In this document: piece after piece, positions 35,534 through 43,584 of the stretch
Numbering within the stretch: position 1 is the first letter of the stretch
Layout of the letters: each line of letters opens with the position of its first letter
Assembly (NCBI RefSeq): GCF_042651465.1
Contig: NZ_JBHSCZ010000001.1
Location: forward strand, 744,001-808,000
DNA from: Ferruginibacter yonginensis
GTDB taxonomy: Bacteria > Bacteroidota > Bacteroidia > Chitinophagales > Chitinophagaceae
Direction: 5' to 3'
DNA length: 64,000 bases
Translations under genes and position numbers: made by a program
The notes under the pieces: generated by a model
Told to the model about the DNA's origin: nothing
The model's input: the letters and a program-made list of their open reading frames with translations, nothing else
Database searches by the model: none

Positions 35534-36317
35534 ATTTTTTACGCATTTCTTCAGCCTGCTCGGCTTCGAGGTTCATATCAAATAAAAATTCTTTGGCTAG
35601 CATGGCTCGTATATTTTCACGTAAGCCATTTTTAGCACCAGCTCCAGCATGTATGCATTTGGTAAACGCCGTTAAATCAGGCGTTGTACTTGTATTACTA
35701 CCACCGCCATAAACCTTAGGAAAATATAAAGGCAGGTTATTGCGGCAGCCTGTGTACCACATGTATATGGCAAATAATTGCGGTAAAGGCAAAGCTTCAA
35801 AAGCAGGTATACGGCTTTCGCATTGCTTCGCTTTGTAAGGAGCATTACGAGGGCGCCATAAAATGGCGGCTATATGTGCAAGCTTGTTAATGCTAGGCTC
35901 TTGCACCATTTGCATAAAAAACACTTCGCAATCCTCCATTTCGCCGCAGGTGATGCTATCGAAATCGTCGGCTGGACCAATCATTCGCTTACCACCAACG
36001 GTTAAAGTTGGGTACGGGTTAATAGTGCGATTGTTAGTGGTATATAAAAAGTTAATGGCGTCAAAGCCTTGTGTGGCTGCGGCTTCAAAATCAAGCGATT
36101 CCTTCCAGGTACTTGGTAATTCAATGCCATTCTGTTTGGCTCTTTGCTCAATAATACTGGTAAGTACTACGGCTTTACTCACAGGCTCACTGTTGCCATG
36201 GTTAATTTGTGCAGCTGCAACTATCTCTAGTTCAGCAACGGTGAGTTCGTTCCAATTTTCGGGGAAGTCGATGGTGTGGCTAAACCCACCAGTAACGTAT
36301 AGTGTTATTGAAACCAT
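35520..36317 (-). CDS. Hypothetical tail-module protein (265 aa)
   Basis: No family recognised. The N-terminus is strand-rich (MVSITLYVTGGFSHTIDFP), followed by LTVAELEIVAAAQINHG, and the middle contains LPQLFAIYMWYTGCRNNLP. The C-terminus is a charged helix (FLFDMNLEAEQAEEMRKKYE). It starts the structural tail operon after a TGTCCTTT element (near 36353), 30 bp behind the 50-residue membrane gene. Confidence 0.65.
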   Translation of the reverse strand: MVSITLYVTGGFSHTIDFPENWNELTVAELEIVAAAQINHGNSEPVSKAVVLTSIIEQRAKQNGIELPSTWKESLDFEAAATQGFDAINFLYTTNNRTINPYPTLTVGGKRMIGPADDFDSITCGEMEDCEVFFMQMVQEPSINKLAHIAAILWRPRNAPYKAKQCESRIPAFEALPLPQLFAIYMWYTGCRNNLPLYFPKVYGGGSNTSTTPDLTAFTKCIHAGAGAKNGLRENIRAMLAKEFLFDMNLEAEQAEEMRKKYERQ

Positions 36318-36347
36318 CCCACTAAAGTATAGCGGTGTAGGGTGCTA

Positions 36348-36500
36348 TTAAAGGACAGATTTGATGTCATGGATGATTTGCAAAATCCCCTCCCAATTAT
36401 CGTAGATTGAAAAGGCAATGGCAACAATGCCGAATATCCACACCCAAAGTGGCTGTGGACCGTCTTCTTGTTCAAGTATGGGTAGCTTATCGGTAGGCAC
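36348..36500 (-). CDS. 50-residue single-TM protein
   Basis: From GTG at 36500: PTDKLPILEQEDGPQPLWVW, then IFGIVAIAFSIYDNWEGILQ, then IIHDIKSVL. It has one clear membrane span and no disruptive codons. The stop overlaps the conserved TGTCCTTT element before the next gene. No family recognised. Confidence 0.55.
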   Translation of the reverse strand: MPTDKLPILEQEDGPQPLWVWIFGIVAIAFSIYDNWEGILQIIHDIKSVL

Positions 36501-36524
36501 GGTATATTTTTAAGTAGTCTTGCA

Positions 36525-36557
36525 AAAAACGCTAAAAATCAATTTAGTAGCGTTTTT
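36525..36557. terminator. Bidirectional terminator
   Basis: AAAAACGCTA (36525-36534) pairs perfectly with TAGCGTTTTT (36548-36557). The A- and T-ends make it work on either strand. It lies upstream of the tail operon, isolating it from the accessory island. Confidence 0.85.
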
Positions 36558-36762
36558 CGATAGGGCTTACGATGTTGGGGAATTTGAAATTCTTCCTCCT
36601 TAAACCGCCGCCCCATTGAAATACCAAAGTCTAAGATAGGAACAAAAAGCTACATTAAAAACCTCTGTCCACCCGAAGCCCAATAACAAACCGATGCTAA
36701 TGGATATTGCTTCTGCCAGATTATTGAAAAATACAAAGTTGTAAAAATCTTGCAAAGTGAGG

Positions 36763-36782
36763 GTAATTACCCTTTTTTTATT
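36763..36782 (+). terminator. Palindromic hairpin followed by T-run
   Basis: AGGGTAATTACCCT is self-complementary and is followed by seven Ts. It directly precedes the promoter of the ImmA/IrrE gene and may shield it from read-through. Confidence 0.6.
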
Positions 36783-36812
36783 TGTTATATTAATTATTAC
36801 AATTTATATTTG
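36781..36812 (+). promoter_or_regulatory. Promoter of the ImmA/IrrE gene pair
   Basis: TTTG at 36781-36784 and TATATTTG at 36805-36812 with a 20-bp spacer match the Bacteroidetes consensus. The ATG follows 17 bp later, giving a nearly leaderless transcript. Confidence 0.75.
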
Positions 36813-36829
36813 CAGGTAATTTCCCGCTT

Positions 36830-38032
36830 ATGTCAAATTTTGAAATAGATAATTTACTCAAGTCTGTCTTTGATGATAAGTCAAAGGACATTGATTTAAA
36901 GCAGCTTTTTGAAGATAAGTTGCTTGAATATGATATTACAAAAACAAAAGCGTTTAATATTCTTAGTATTGATAAAGATGTTTTTGAAGATATAATAAGT
37001 GGTTCAGCAAAACAACCTAGCATAATAAACGTCTTAAAGATCGCTCAATTTCTTGAAGTTGAATTAAATGACATAGTAAACGCTGTATTAAAAAATCAAA
37101 GTAAAGAAAATATTGCTGCACTTGAAAAGGCAAAAAAAGTATCATTTATTGTAAAGAATTTCGATATCAAAAAGCTAGGCAAAATTGGTTTTTTTTATGA
37201 TACAGACAATGTAGATATCTTAATTGAAAGAGTATTAAATTTCTTTGGATTTGATAGCATTAATGAGTACGAGACAGAAATAAGTAAACCTTTGTTTAGT
37301 AGTTCAAGAAGAAATTTTTCTGATAAGATGAAAGACTTTTGGATTATTTCTGCTCATCAGTGTTTCAAAAGTATAAATAACCCCAATAATTTTAATCGTG
37401 AGCAATTAAAAGAACTCATAGTAAAGATTAAGCCATACTGTCAAGATGTTGAAAATGGACTATTAACCGTTTGCAAAGCTTTATACAGTATTGGAGTTAC
37501 AGTCATAATTCAGCATCAATTAGTAAATACTCAAGTACGAGGTGGAACATTCGTAGTTAATGGAAAACCTTGTATTGTATTAACTGATTTAAATAAAAGG
37601 TATCCTACAATTTGGACGACTTTAATACACGAATTGCATCACGTACTATTTGACTTGGAAATTATTGAAAAAACTAATTTTCATTTAACAGGCGAGCCTG
37701 ATTTATTCTTAATTGAAGAAAAAGCAGATGATTTTTCTATGGAGTATTTTTTTGGGGTTGATAAGTTTAATTTTATAAAATCTCATATAACTAATAAATT
37801 CATAGTAGAAAAATTTGCCAAAGAATCAGAAGTTCATATATCATTTGTTTATTCAGCCTTTAGATATTATCAAGATAAATTTTACAAAAAAAATTATTAC
37901 GGTTCATTTAATGAGTTTTTTCCAAATTCTTCACTTGCCATAGCTAAAATTAATCCACTTAATTGGAAGGAAAATAATCTCAAAGACGTTGCTTTAAAAA
38001 TAAAAGAAATTTTTGAATTAAATACATTATAA
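36830..38032 (+). CDS. XRE HTH - ImmA/IrrE metallopeptidase fusion
   Basis: The 400-residue protein has an N-terminal Xre-like HTH (about 35-90: TKAFNILSIDKDVF and QPSIINVLKIAQFL). A C-terminal ImmA/IrrE peptidase domain carries the zinc motif HELHH in TTLIHELHHVLFD (about 260-275), with EEKADDFSMEYF as the third ligand region. Such proteases cleave regulators on stress or infection. It stands on the plus strand against the surrounding late genes with its own promoter, and its partner follows after 1 bp, so it is a self-contained accessory module. Confidence 0.85.
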   Translation: MSNFEIDNLLKSVFDDKSKDIDLKQLFEDKLLEYDITKTKAFNILSIDKDVFEDIISGSAKQPSIINVLKIAQFLEVELNDIVNAVLKNQSKENIAALEKAKKVSFIVKNFDIKKLGKIGFFYDTDNVDILIERVLNFFGFDSINEYETEISKPLFSSSRRNFSDKMKDFWIISAHQCFKSINNPNNFNREQLKELIVKIKPYCQDVENGLLTVCKALYSIGVTVIIQHQLVNTQVRGGTFVVNGKPCIVLTDLNKRYPTIWTTLIHELHHVLFDLEIIEKTNFHLTGEPDLFLIEEKADDFSMEYFFGVDKFNFIKSHITNKFIVEKFAKESEVHISFVYSAFRYYQDKFYKKNYYGSFNEFFPNSSLAIAKINPLNWKENNLKDVALKIKEIFELNTL

Positions 38033-38033
38033 A

Positions 38034-38579
38034 ATGAAAGATAAAAACATAAAAAAACAAGAGAATTTATCGGAGTCTGAAATCGAGAGATTAGAACTAT
38101 TGAGGCTTGTAAATGAAAAAAGAGGAAAGCAATTAACAATTGATTTAGAAACAGGCGGACTAAACGAAATTGACGAGTTGAAGCAAATGCTAGGCAAAGT
38201 CTTTGAAAGCCCTGATGAAAAATACAATATTTATTATAAGGGAATAAGAAATACTTTAATGACTTATTTACCAAAAGGTAAAGAGTTTGAGAAAGTACGT
38301 GAGATTATTTATGATGAAAAAAATATTTTCTTGTCATTGGGCAAGAAAAAGTCTGATAATGATGGCATAAGAGGTGGAGACGGTAGAATGACCTTTCAGC
38401 CCAAAATGAATGAAATGTTAGATTTAATTATTAAATGGGTTTCCGAGTCGCAAAACCCTTTTGTACTTTACACTATGTTGTATAATCTGAATGAAGAAAT
38501 GGGGTATGGCCACGAAAACTATGATGATTCAACTCGAGGTTTTGCAAACGCAATGAAAAAACTATCTGAAGAAGTTTAG
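38034..38579 (+). CDS. Partner of the ImmA/IrrE protein, unknown family
   Basis: The 181-residue soluble protein is very charged at the N-terminus (MKDKNIKKQENLSESE), with a helical C-terminal domain (MNEMLDLIIKWVSESQNP, LYTMLYNLNEEMGYG). I recognise no motif. The 1-bp spacing to the protease gene implies joint expression. It could be a toxin, effector or protease substrate in a two-gene system. Confidence 0.7.
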   Translation: MKDKNIKKQENLSESEIERLELLRLVNEKRGKQLTIDLETGGLNEIDELKQMLGKVFESPDEKYNIYYKGIRNTLMTYLPKGKEFEKVREIIYDEKNIFLSLGKKKSDNDGIRGGDGRMTFQPKMNEMLDLIIKWVSESQNPFVLYTMLYNLNEEMGYGHENYDDSTRGFANAMKKLSEEV

Positions 38580-38743
38580 AATTTAGCATAGCTTTCATAC
38601 AAGGAGCTCACTTATCAAATACTATTTATCACTTAGCAAAATTTTTGAACAAATAGTTTCATAACATTTAGAAAATTTTAATACTTAAGTTCTCTTTTGA
38701 AATAAAACTTTATAAAGAGTTAGAAAAAAATCATTTTAAAATA

Positions 38744-39049
38744 CTACGCATTTTTTGGGTGAATATATTCCGGCCGCTCTGGCCTAATTTCATATTCAAT
38801 CATCTTAATTAATTCAGCAACATATTCAGCTGAACGTGGGCTTTTAAATTCAAAGCTTTGGCCGATGATCTTCCATGGCGAACGTTTTATGAGCAGTCGC
38901 TTCTCGAGTTTTAGGTACTGACCTTTAGGCGTAGTCAATTGAAACCGTAGTACTTGCAACGATTGATAATATAAATTACAATTGAATTTATAGTTAATAT
39001 ATCGTTTACCATTGTGTACTGGTAGTAATATGGTAAAGGTGTTTTTCAT
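38744..39049 (-). CDS. Hypothetical small protein in accessory island
   Basis: 101 residues, basic, beta then helix (MKNTFTILLPVHNGKRYIN, then SAEYVAELIKMIEYE). No family recognised. It lies 27 bp downstream of the coiled-coil membrane gene on the minus strand. Confidence 0.65.
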   Translation of the reverse strand: MKNTFTILLPVHNGKRYINYKFNCNLYYQSLQVLRFQLTTPKGQYLKLEKRLLIKRSPWKIIGQSFEFKSPRSAEYVAELIKMIEYEIRPERPEYIHPKNA

Positions 39050-39076
39050 TTTGCTAAATTAATTAGCAAAATGAAA

Positions 39077-39934
39077 CTAATCATCAATTCTTGAAAAAAC
39101 AATTAATTCACGATCGTTTTTTTTCATGGTCATTTTTGTAAAATCATTGTTTACTGTTAAATCTAGGCTTCTTAAGTATGTGCCATCTTGATGTTTGTAA
39201 TTTATTCTTTCAATCATAAAAATCTTCTTATCAATATTTGTGTAGAAAAAATTAGTCATATTGTATGAGATTATTGTATCGAGCATTAAAATGTCATCAA
39301 CAACAACTCTACCATTACCAATAACCATATTTAGCACTTTGTTATTGGGATCATTTGGATTTAATGGATTTGTTTCACTCTTTTGCCATTTACCGTTAAT
39401 TAAATTGACATCTTTACTGTAGCTGTTGTTAGACATTTCAATCTTCAAATCTTTTATTTCATTTTCCTTGAGATGTAATTGCTCTTTTAAGTTTATAACC
39501 TCTTCTTTAAACTCTGATTCATTTGCTATGATTTCATCTAATTGTTTATATGCATTATTAGTTTTTTCAATCTGTTTAGTAAATTTTTCCATTGGCACTT
39601 TAGCACCCTCTGAAAAATATAAAACTAAGTTTCCACTCCACTTTGTAACCAAAGCATCAAAACCCAATATTGCAATTCTAAACAGAGGATATAAAAATGT
39701 ATAAGCAAGTGCAAGCAACAAAGGAGTCCACAAATATTTCCAATTTGAAAAATTCTTTTCAATCAAATCAATGTATGAAGTGTAATTACTAAAAGGTAAT
39801 TCTTTGAATTTATAAAAGATAAGTCCTATTGTTACTCGCCAATTTACAATTAGCCAAGAAATTATGAATGATGATATAAAAGGAGATTTAAGTCTGTTTC
39901 CAATCTCTTTAAAAAAATCTGTAATCTTGTCCAT
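39077..39934 (-). CDS. Membrane-anchored coiled-coil protein
   Basis: The 285-residue protein has two or three N-terminal membrane spans (PFISSFIISWLIVNWRV at about 18-34; a span near 68-92), an amphipathic coiled coil (about 120-175), and a C-terminal beta domain (GKWQKSETNPLNP, TIISYNMTNFFYT). The membrane anchor with a cytoplasmic sensor-like domain is a plan seen in exclusion or defence proteins, but I recognise no family. It is read away from the terminator at 39977 and is not part of the lysis operon. Confidence 0.65.
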   Translation of the reverse strand: MDKITDFFKEIGNRLKSPFISSFIISWLIVNWRVTIGLIFYKFKELPFSNYTSYIDLIEKNFSNWKYLWTPLLLALAYTFLYPLFRIAILGFDALVTKWSGNLVLYFSEGAKVPMEKFTKQIEKTNNAYKQLDEIIANESEFKEEVINLKEQLHLKENEIKDLKIEMSNNSYSKDVNLINGKWQKSETNPLNPNDPNNKVLNMVIGNGRVVVDDILMLDTIISYNMTNFFYTNIDKKIFMIERINYKHQDGTYLRSLDLTVNNDFTKMTMKKNDRELIVFSRIDD

Positions 39935-39976
39935 AAGCGGATTGTTTGTACAATTATAATTTAAATATATAATATA

Positions 39977-40010
39977 AAAAAAAGCCTCACTAGATAGTGA
40001 GGCTTTTTTA
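39977..40010. terminator. Bidirectional terminator between lysis cassette and accessory island
   Basis: AAAAGCCTCAC and GTGAGGCTTTTT form an 11-bp stem over TAGATA, flanked by A- and T-runs. It sits just after the endolysin stop on the minus strand. Confidence 0.9.
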
Positions 40011-40024
40011 TATCTTTCAAATGC

Positions 40025-40537
40025 CTATCCGTTAAACATGGCAAAGTGCATTCCATCTTTACGCTTCCAGTCAGCGCCACAATAAATGCCACATTCTCTC
40101 ATGGTTTGCAGAAACCCTGCGGACCAGCGCACTGCACCTTTGAGTGGATTTTCTTTTGCGTTCATATCAATGGCTAAAGCCCAAGCATGTAATGACAATA
40201 CTTTTAAACCTACTGACAGCCGGTGGTTATAACAGCCATCAAAAGTTTTTATTTCGGTGTGCTGCCCACGTTCTTGCAGCTTGCGAAAAGCTACTCCCAG
40301 TACTTTTTTAAAATCTTTATTGATCAGCATTTTATCTGCAGGGAACCAAGGAAAATCTTTTTTCACGTTCCAAACTTCACAGTACTTGCGCTGGTAGGCT
40401 GCACCAGGTTCGCCATACTCGGCAATGATAATGTCACGAGCCGTTAAGTGAGCAGCGGCTTCAGCCAAACTCATTAAACTAGCATCTTCTGCAATAGATG
40501 CAATTAAGGCTGCGGATGTTAAGGATTTCCAACTCAT
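40025..40537 (-). CDS. Endolysin, M15 D,D-peptidase type
   Basis: The 170-residue protein carries the M15/VanY zinc motif SLHAWALAID (His and Asp ligands; the usual Gly is Ala) and a C-terminal DGMHFA with the third His. These peptidases cut the peptide stems of peptidoglycan, here for host lysis. There is no signal peptide, so it depends on a holin. The ATG overlaps the spanin-candidate stop (ATGA). It ends before a strong terminator. Confidence 0.85.
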   Translation of the reverse strand: MSWKSLTSAALIASIAEDASLMSLAEAAAHLTARDIIIAEYGEPGAAYQRKYCEVWNVKKDFPWFPADKMLINKDFKKVLGVAFRKLQERGQHTEIKTFDGCYNHRLSVGLKVLSLHAWALAIDMNAKENPLKGAVRWSAGFLQTMRECGIYCGADWKRKDGMHFAMFNG

Positions 40538-41109
40538 GACTTGATATTTTTTTTACGTTTGATTAATAGAAATAGCAACACTATTGTTGCTAAAAAAAAT
40601 ACAGCAGCAAGCGTAAAACCTACTACCAACCACTGTTGTTTGGTAGCAAGTTTACTTGTCAGCTTGTTCGCCTCAGCTTGCAATATGGTTTCTTCGCCAG
40701 TATCTTTTCGGTCGTTGGTTATAGTGGTGGTAGTTACAGGAATATTCACCAACACACCTTTCTTTTTCGAAGTATCAGTAGGTATCGGCGACTTACTATT
40801 ACTATTTTTTTGGGGCGTTGCTTTAGCAACTTGGCCAGCATTTTCAAGCCGCTTATATTCATCTGCAGAGAGCTCTAGTAATGCAGCTTCTTCACCTGGT
40901 GGTGGACACTCAACAAAGTAAGGCACCAACACAGGTTTAGTAACGGTATCGCTTTTAGTGATAGGGTTATAAAACCGCTGCTTTGCTACTTTAGCCACTA
41001 CTTCTGGGTAATGGTTAGCAGCTTTATTCGTTTGTTTGGCTGCCTTATTTGCCGTATAACAGCTGCTTACCATTATGGTTACAGCTATTAAGTATTTAAA
41101 CAATTTCAT
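40534..41109 (-). CDS. Unimolecular-spanin candidate (lipobox plus C-terminal TM)
   Basis: The 191-residue protein begins with a lipoprotein signal (MKLFKYLIAVTIMVSSC, Cys17). A Pro/Lys/Thr-rich periplasmic stretch follows (about 60-130), and the protein ends in a membrane span (WLVVGFTLAAVFFLATIVLL, about 161-184) with a basic cytoplasmic tail RKKNIKS. An outer-membrane lipid plus inner-membrane TM in one chain is the plan of u-spanins such as phage T1 gp11. Position directly before the endolysin supports this. Confidence 0.7.
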   Translation of the reverse strand: MKLFKYLIAVTIMVSSCYTANKAAKQTNKAANHYPEVVAKVAKQRFYNPITKSDTVTKPVLVPYFVECPPPGEEAALLELSADEYKRLENAGQVAKATPQKNSNSKSPIPTDTSKKKGVLVNIPVTTTTITNDRKDTGEETILQAEANKLTSKLATKQQWLVVGFTLAAVFFLATIVLLFLLIKRKKNIKS

Positions 41110-41161
41110 AAGGGTAAAAATTGAACCACAGCAAGGCTTTCGCTTCGCTGTGGTTGGGTGA

Positions 41162-41548
41162 CTAACTGCCTTTTAGGTTGTCAATTTTGATGGTGCCGTT
41201 AGATAAGCCTTTGGTTTTGAGTCTGCTCAAATATGAGTAGATCAATGGACCAAACACATTGAGCAAGCCGAGAATAATATCGAGGCTTTGATCCTTTAGC
41301 TTACCAGCAGCAATGAGCAAGCCGCCAACAAAAACAAATGTGCTACGAATGGTACTTTGAAAGCCCTCTAGCGTTGATGTTTTATCAACAAAGCTCCATA
41401 CCATAGTAATAAGTGCAAGTGTATAACCAATACACTGCTCCCAAAGGGATGTATCGATTACATTACCAAACAAATTTTTACCGATAAGGTAGGCGCCAAG
41501 TGCCATGAGCAATGTACGCAACAGGCTGAGTGTGGTGTCTTTTGACAT
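41162..41548 (-). CDS. Holin candidate
   Basis: A 128-residue protein with hydrophobic segments at about 8-26, 36-53, 68-84 and 88-108 and a basic C-terminus (SRLKTKGLSNGTIKIDNLKG). Size, topology and location upstream of the spanin candidate and endolysin fit a phage holin that permeabilises the inner membrane. No specific holin family is claimed. Confidence 0.7.
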   Translation of the reverse strand: MSKDTTLSLLRTLLMALGAYLIGKNLFGNVIDTSLWEQCIGYTLALITMVWSFVDKTSTLEGFQSTIRSTFVFVGGLLIAAGKLKDQSLDIILGLLNVFGPLIYSYLSRLKTKGLSNGTIKIDNLKGS

Positions 41549-41560
41549 TTTATTTAGGGT

Positions 41561-41773
41561 TTAGGGTTTCGCAATATCTTGCAGCACTTCTAGCTTATTG
41601 TTGATGACTCTGTCGTTGTACAGAATGCTATCAACTAACCTGCGTTCATTATCGGGCAATTGCTTTGATAATTTGGCAATTTCATTGGCTTTGGCGTAAT
41701 CAGTACGCTTACCGTTGCCGCTCAAAATAGAGGACGCAACTAGAAGTGCTGCAATGAATAATAACTGTTTCAT
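41561..41773 (-). CDS. Small exported protein of the lysis region
   Basis: The ATG at 41773 gives MKQLLFIAALLVASSILSG, a signal peptide without a lipobox Cys, then about 50 charged residues (AKANEIAKLSKQLPDNERRL). The longer frame from 41881 is a poor reading that overlaps the next gene. Unknown role, perhaps a lysis regulator. Confidence 0.6.
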   Translation of the reverse strand: MKQLLFIAALLVASSILSGNGKRTDYAKANEIAKLSKQLPDNERRLVDSILYNDRVINNKLEVLQDIAKP

Positions 41774-41774
41774 T

Positions 41775-42002
41775 TTATAGTTTTTTAAGGGTGGTGTCAA
41801 CCTTTTGTTCGGTTTTATTCTGCATTTGTATAATCTCATGTAGTACTTTTTCATGCGCCTTACTGTTGCTGGTGTAAGCATAAATTAAGAACACATTTAA
41901 AGCCATCGAAAAACCGAGCATCCAACGTATGAGCCCACGTTTTTGAGAATCTCTGGTAAAGCCAGCGTCGATTAATTCGGCGGCCTGTTCTGATAAGCTC
42001 AT
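41775..42002 (-). CDS. Small single-TM protein of the lysis region
   Basis: 75 residues: an N-terminal amphipathic part (SLSEQAAELIDAGFTRDSQK), one membrane span (WMLGFSMALNVFLIYAYTS, about 27-45) and a C-terminal coil (HEIIQMQNKTEQKVDTTLK). It lies 1 bp before the next small gene. It may act in lysis timing. No family recognised. Confidence 0.65.
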   Translation of the reverse strand: MSLSEQAAELIDAGFTRDSQKRGLIRWMLGFSMALNVFLIYAYTSNSKAHEKVLHEIIQMQNKTEQKVDTTLKKL

Positions 42003-42034
42003 TAGTTACGGATTGGTTTGTTGTTTAAAAAATA

Positions 42035-43570
42035 TTACCAAGTGGTGAGTGCTGTACGAACCCAAGTATTATCTGCAGGGCAGTAATAAATAAATTCTGA
42101 CGTGAAGCGCACCTCTCCTTTTTTACCTGGTGCGGTAGATGATGCAGGCGCTTCTTGATTTTCAATAACAAGCCTTGTAAAATCTTTTACGGCTTTCGTT
42201 GTTATTACTTCAAACCTATCACCAAAACTGCCAGCATCATCGCTCACTACATATTGGTAAAATGATCGCTTTTTGTTGGAAAATTCAGTTGTAATACCGG
42301 TGTATTTATCCCTCAGCAAAATATTTCGATGTATATAAGAAGCAACATTATTACCAGCGGCTATAGGCTTTATTTCTAAATAATAAGTGCCATTACCATA
42401 GCCACCACCTTTATTCACTCTAAGAAAAAGTGTATCAGGAAAAGTGAGGCTATTCCTACGTTCTACTACTAAATTGTAGGTTGTGCCATTGGCTGCGGTG
42501 CGCCTTCCTGTAAGTGGAAATGGTGAAACATTCTGCACGTCCATATTATCAAACGCATTGCTAAGCTGCGTACCATAATTAACGACTAAGCCATTTAACT
42601 GGCCTAATTCAGGGCTGAGCGTTGTGTCTTGCCATGCGAATAAACTTAACGATTCAAATTCAGGTATAAGCGATTGTTTAAATCGAAAAGTGTCCACATC
42701 AAAATGAGCTGCTATACTATTTAAGGAGAGAGCAGCAGTATCAATTAACAATTTTAAAGCATTGGCCAATCCATTTGCATCAATCTTAACATTACCATTA
42801 GATGTTAGAATTTTTGTTGATGCTCCGTTCGGCTGAAAGTTATTGATTGAAATCTGATGCTTATTTACATTAACGCTAGAGTTACGACTAATGCCATCAC
42901 TAGCACCTACATTAAAGCCAGTTTCAATTTCTGCTGAAAAATTTATGGCATCGGTAGTAGGAAAATCATTACCATCACCTGTAGTAAAAAACGAAAAAGT
43001 TCTCGAATCGCCAACATAAGGCATACCCATTTGCAGGTTAAACCTAGCACTGTTGCCCTGTATACCATTATCTGCATTAAATGTAATATTCACATTGCCA
43101 TCTGCATTTGCAGGCACATTGTTAACTGACTTCAGCAATACACCAGAGCCGTAAGGATAAATTAAGTTAGCATTATCCTCTGTTGATGGTGACAATGTCG
43201 TACTTAAGCCATTATTGTTGTCATAAAAAGTTTGGCTGTACGAACTAATATTATGCTGATAATTCTCTTCAAAAACAGAAATCACTGAAGCCGACGGCTC
43301 AAACTTGATAGTAGGGCTATTCGTTGCACCTAAATACAACGGACTGTTAGCTACATAGCCTTTGGTTAATACCTGGGCTAATGTTGGCTTAGGTAAACTG
43401 TCAACCAATATTTTTTTTGTGGTACCAGATTTTACAATTGGCAAAAAACCGCCTAACGGGTTTCCTGTCAAGGTTGGCAGCTCTGAAATTTTAATAGGTG
43501 TGGGCGTTTGTGCCATGGTAGTCGTGGCAATTGTGAGCGCCAACAACATTAAAATTGATTTTGTTTTCAT
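42035..43570 (-). CDS. Fibre-like virion protein with an apparent Sec signal
   Basis: The 511-residue protein has the text of a phage fibre or spike: an N-terminal anchor-like block (PTPIKISELPTLTGNPLGG), a long Asn/Ser/Thr-rich beta region and a C-terminal block with PGKKGEVRFTSEFIYYCPAD and TWVRTALTTW, common in fibre tips. Unusually, it opens with MKTKSILMLLALTIATTTMAQ, shown here as MKTKSILMLLALTI followed by ATTTMAQ, which looks like a genuine Bacteroidetes signal peptide. Host receptor unknown. Confidence 0.72.
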   Translation of the reverse strand: MKTKSILMLLALTIATTTMAQTPTPIKISELPTLTGNPLGGFLPIVKSGTTKKILVDSLPKPTLAQVLTKGYVANSPLYLGATNSPTIKFEPSASVISVFEENYQHNISSYSQTFYDNNNGLSTTLSPSTEDNANLIYPYGSGVLLKSVNNVPANADGNVNITFNADNGIQGNSARFNLQMGMPYVGDSRTFSFFTTGDGNDFPTTDAINFSAEIETGFNVGASDGISRNSSVNVNKHQISINNFQPNGASTKILTSNGNVKIDANGLANALKLLIDTAALSLNSIAAHFDVDTFRFKQSLIPEFESLSLFAWQDTTLSPELGQLNGLVVNYGTQLSNAFDNMDVQNVSPFPLTGRRTAANGTTYNLVVERRNSLTFPDTLFLRVNKGGGYGNGTYYLEIKPIAAGNNVASYIHRNILLRDKYTGITTEFSNKKRSFYQYVVSDDAGSFGDRFEVITTKAVKDFTRLVIENQEAPASSTAPGKKGEVRFTSEFIYYCPADNTWVRTALTTW

Positions 43571-43584
43571 TTTATTAGGGGTTT

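Larger units (their letters stand above)
36501..36829. other. Gene-free boundary between tail operon and accessory island
   Basis: About 330 bases with two hairpin terminators (36525-36557 and 36763-36782) and a promoter at the right edge. The middle (36560-36760) shows no ORF, repeat or convincing fold. Confidence 0.7.

Noticed and set aside
25615..36317. Contractile (myovirus or tailocin) tail
   Set aside because: No sheath, baseplate wedge or gpV/gpI-type genes are visible; the module fits a flexible non-contractile tail.
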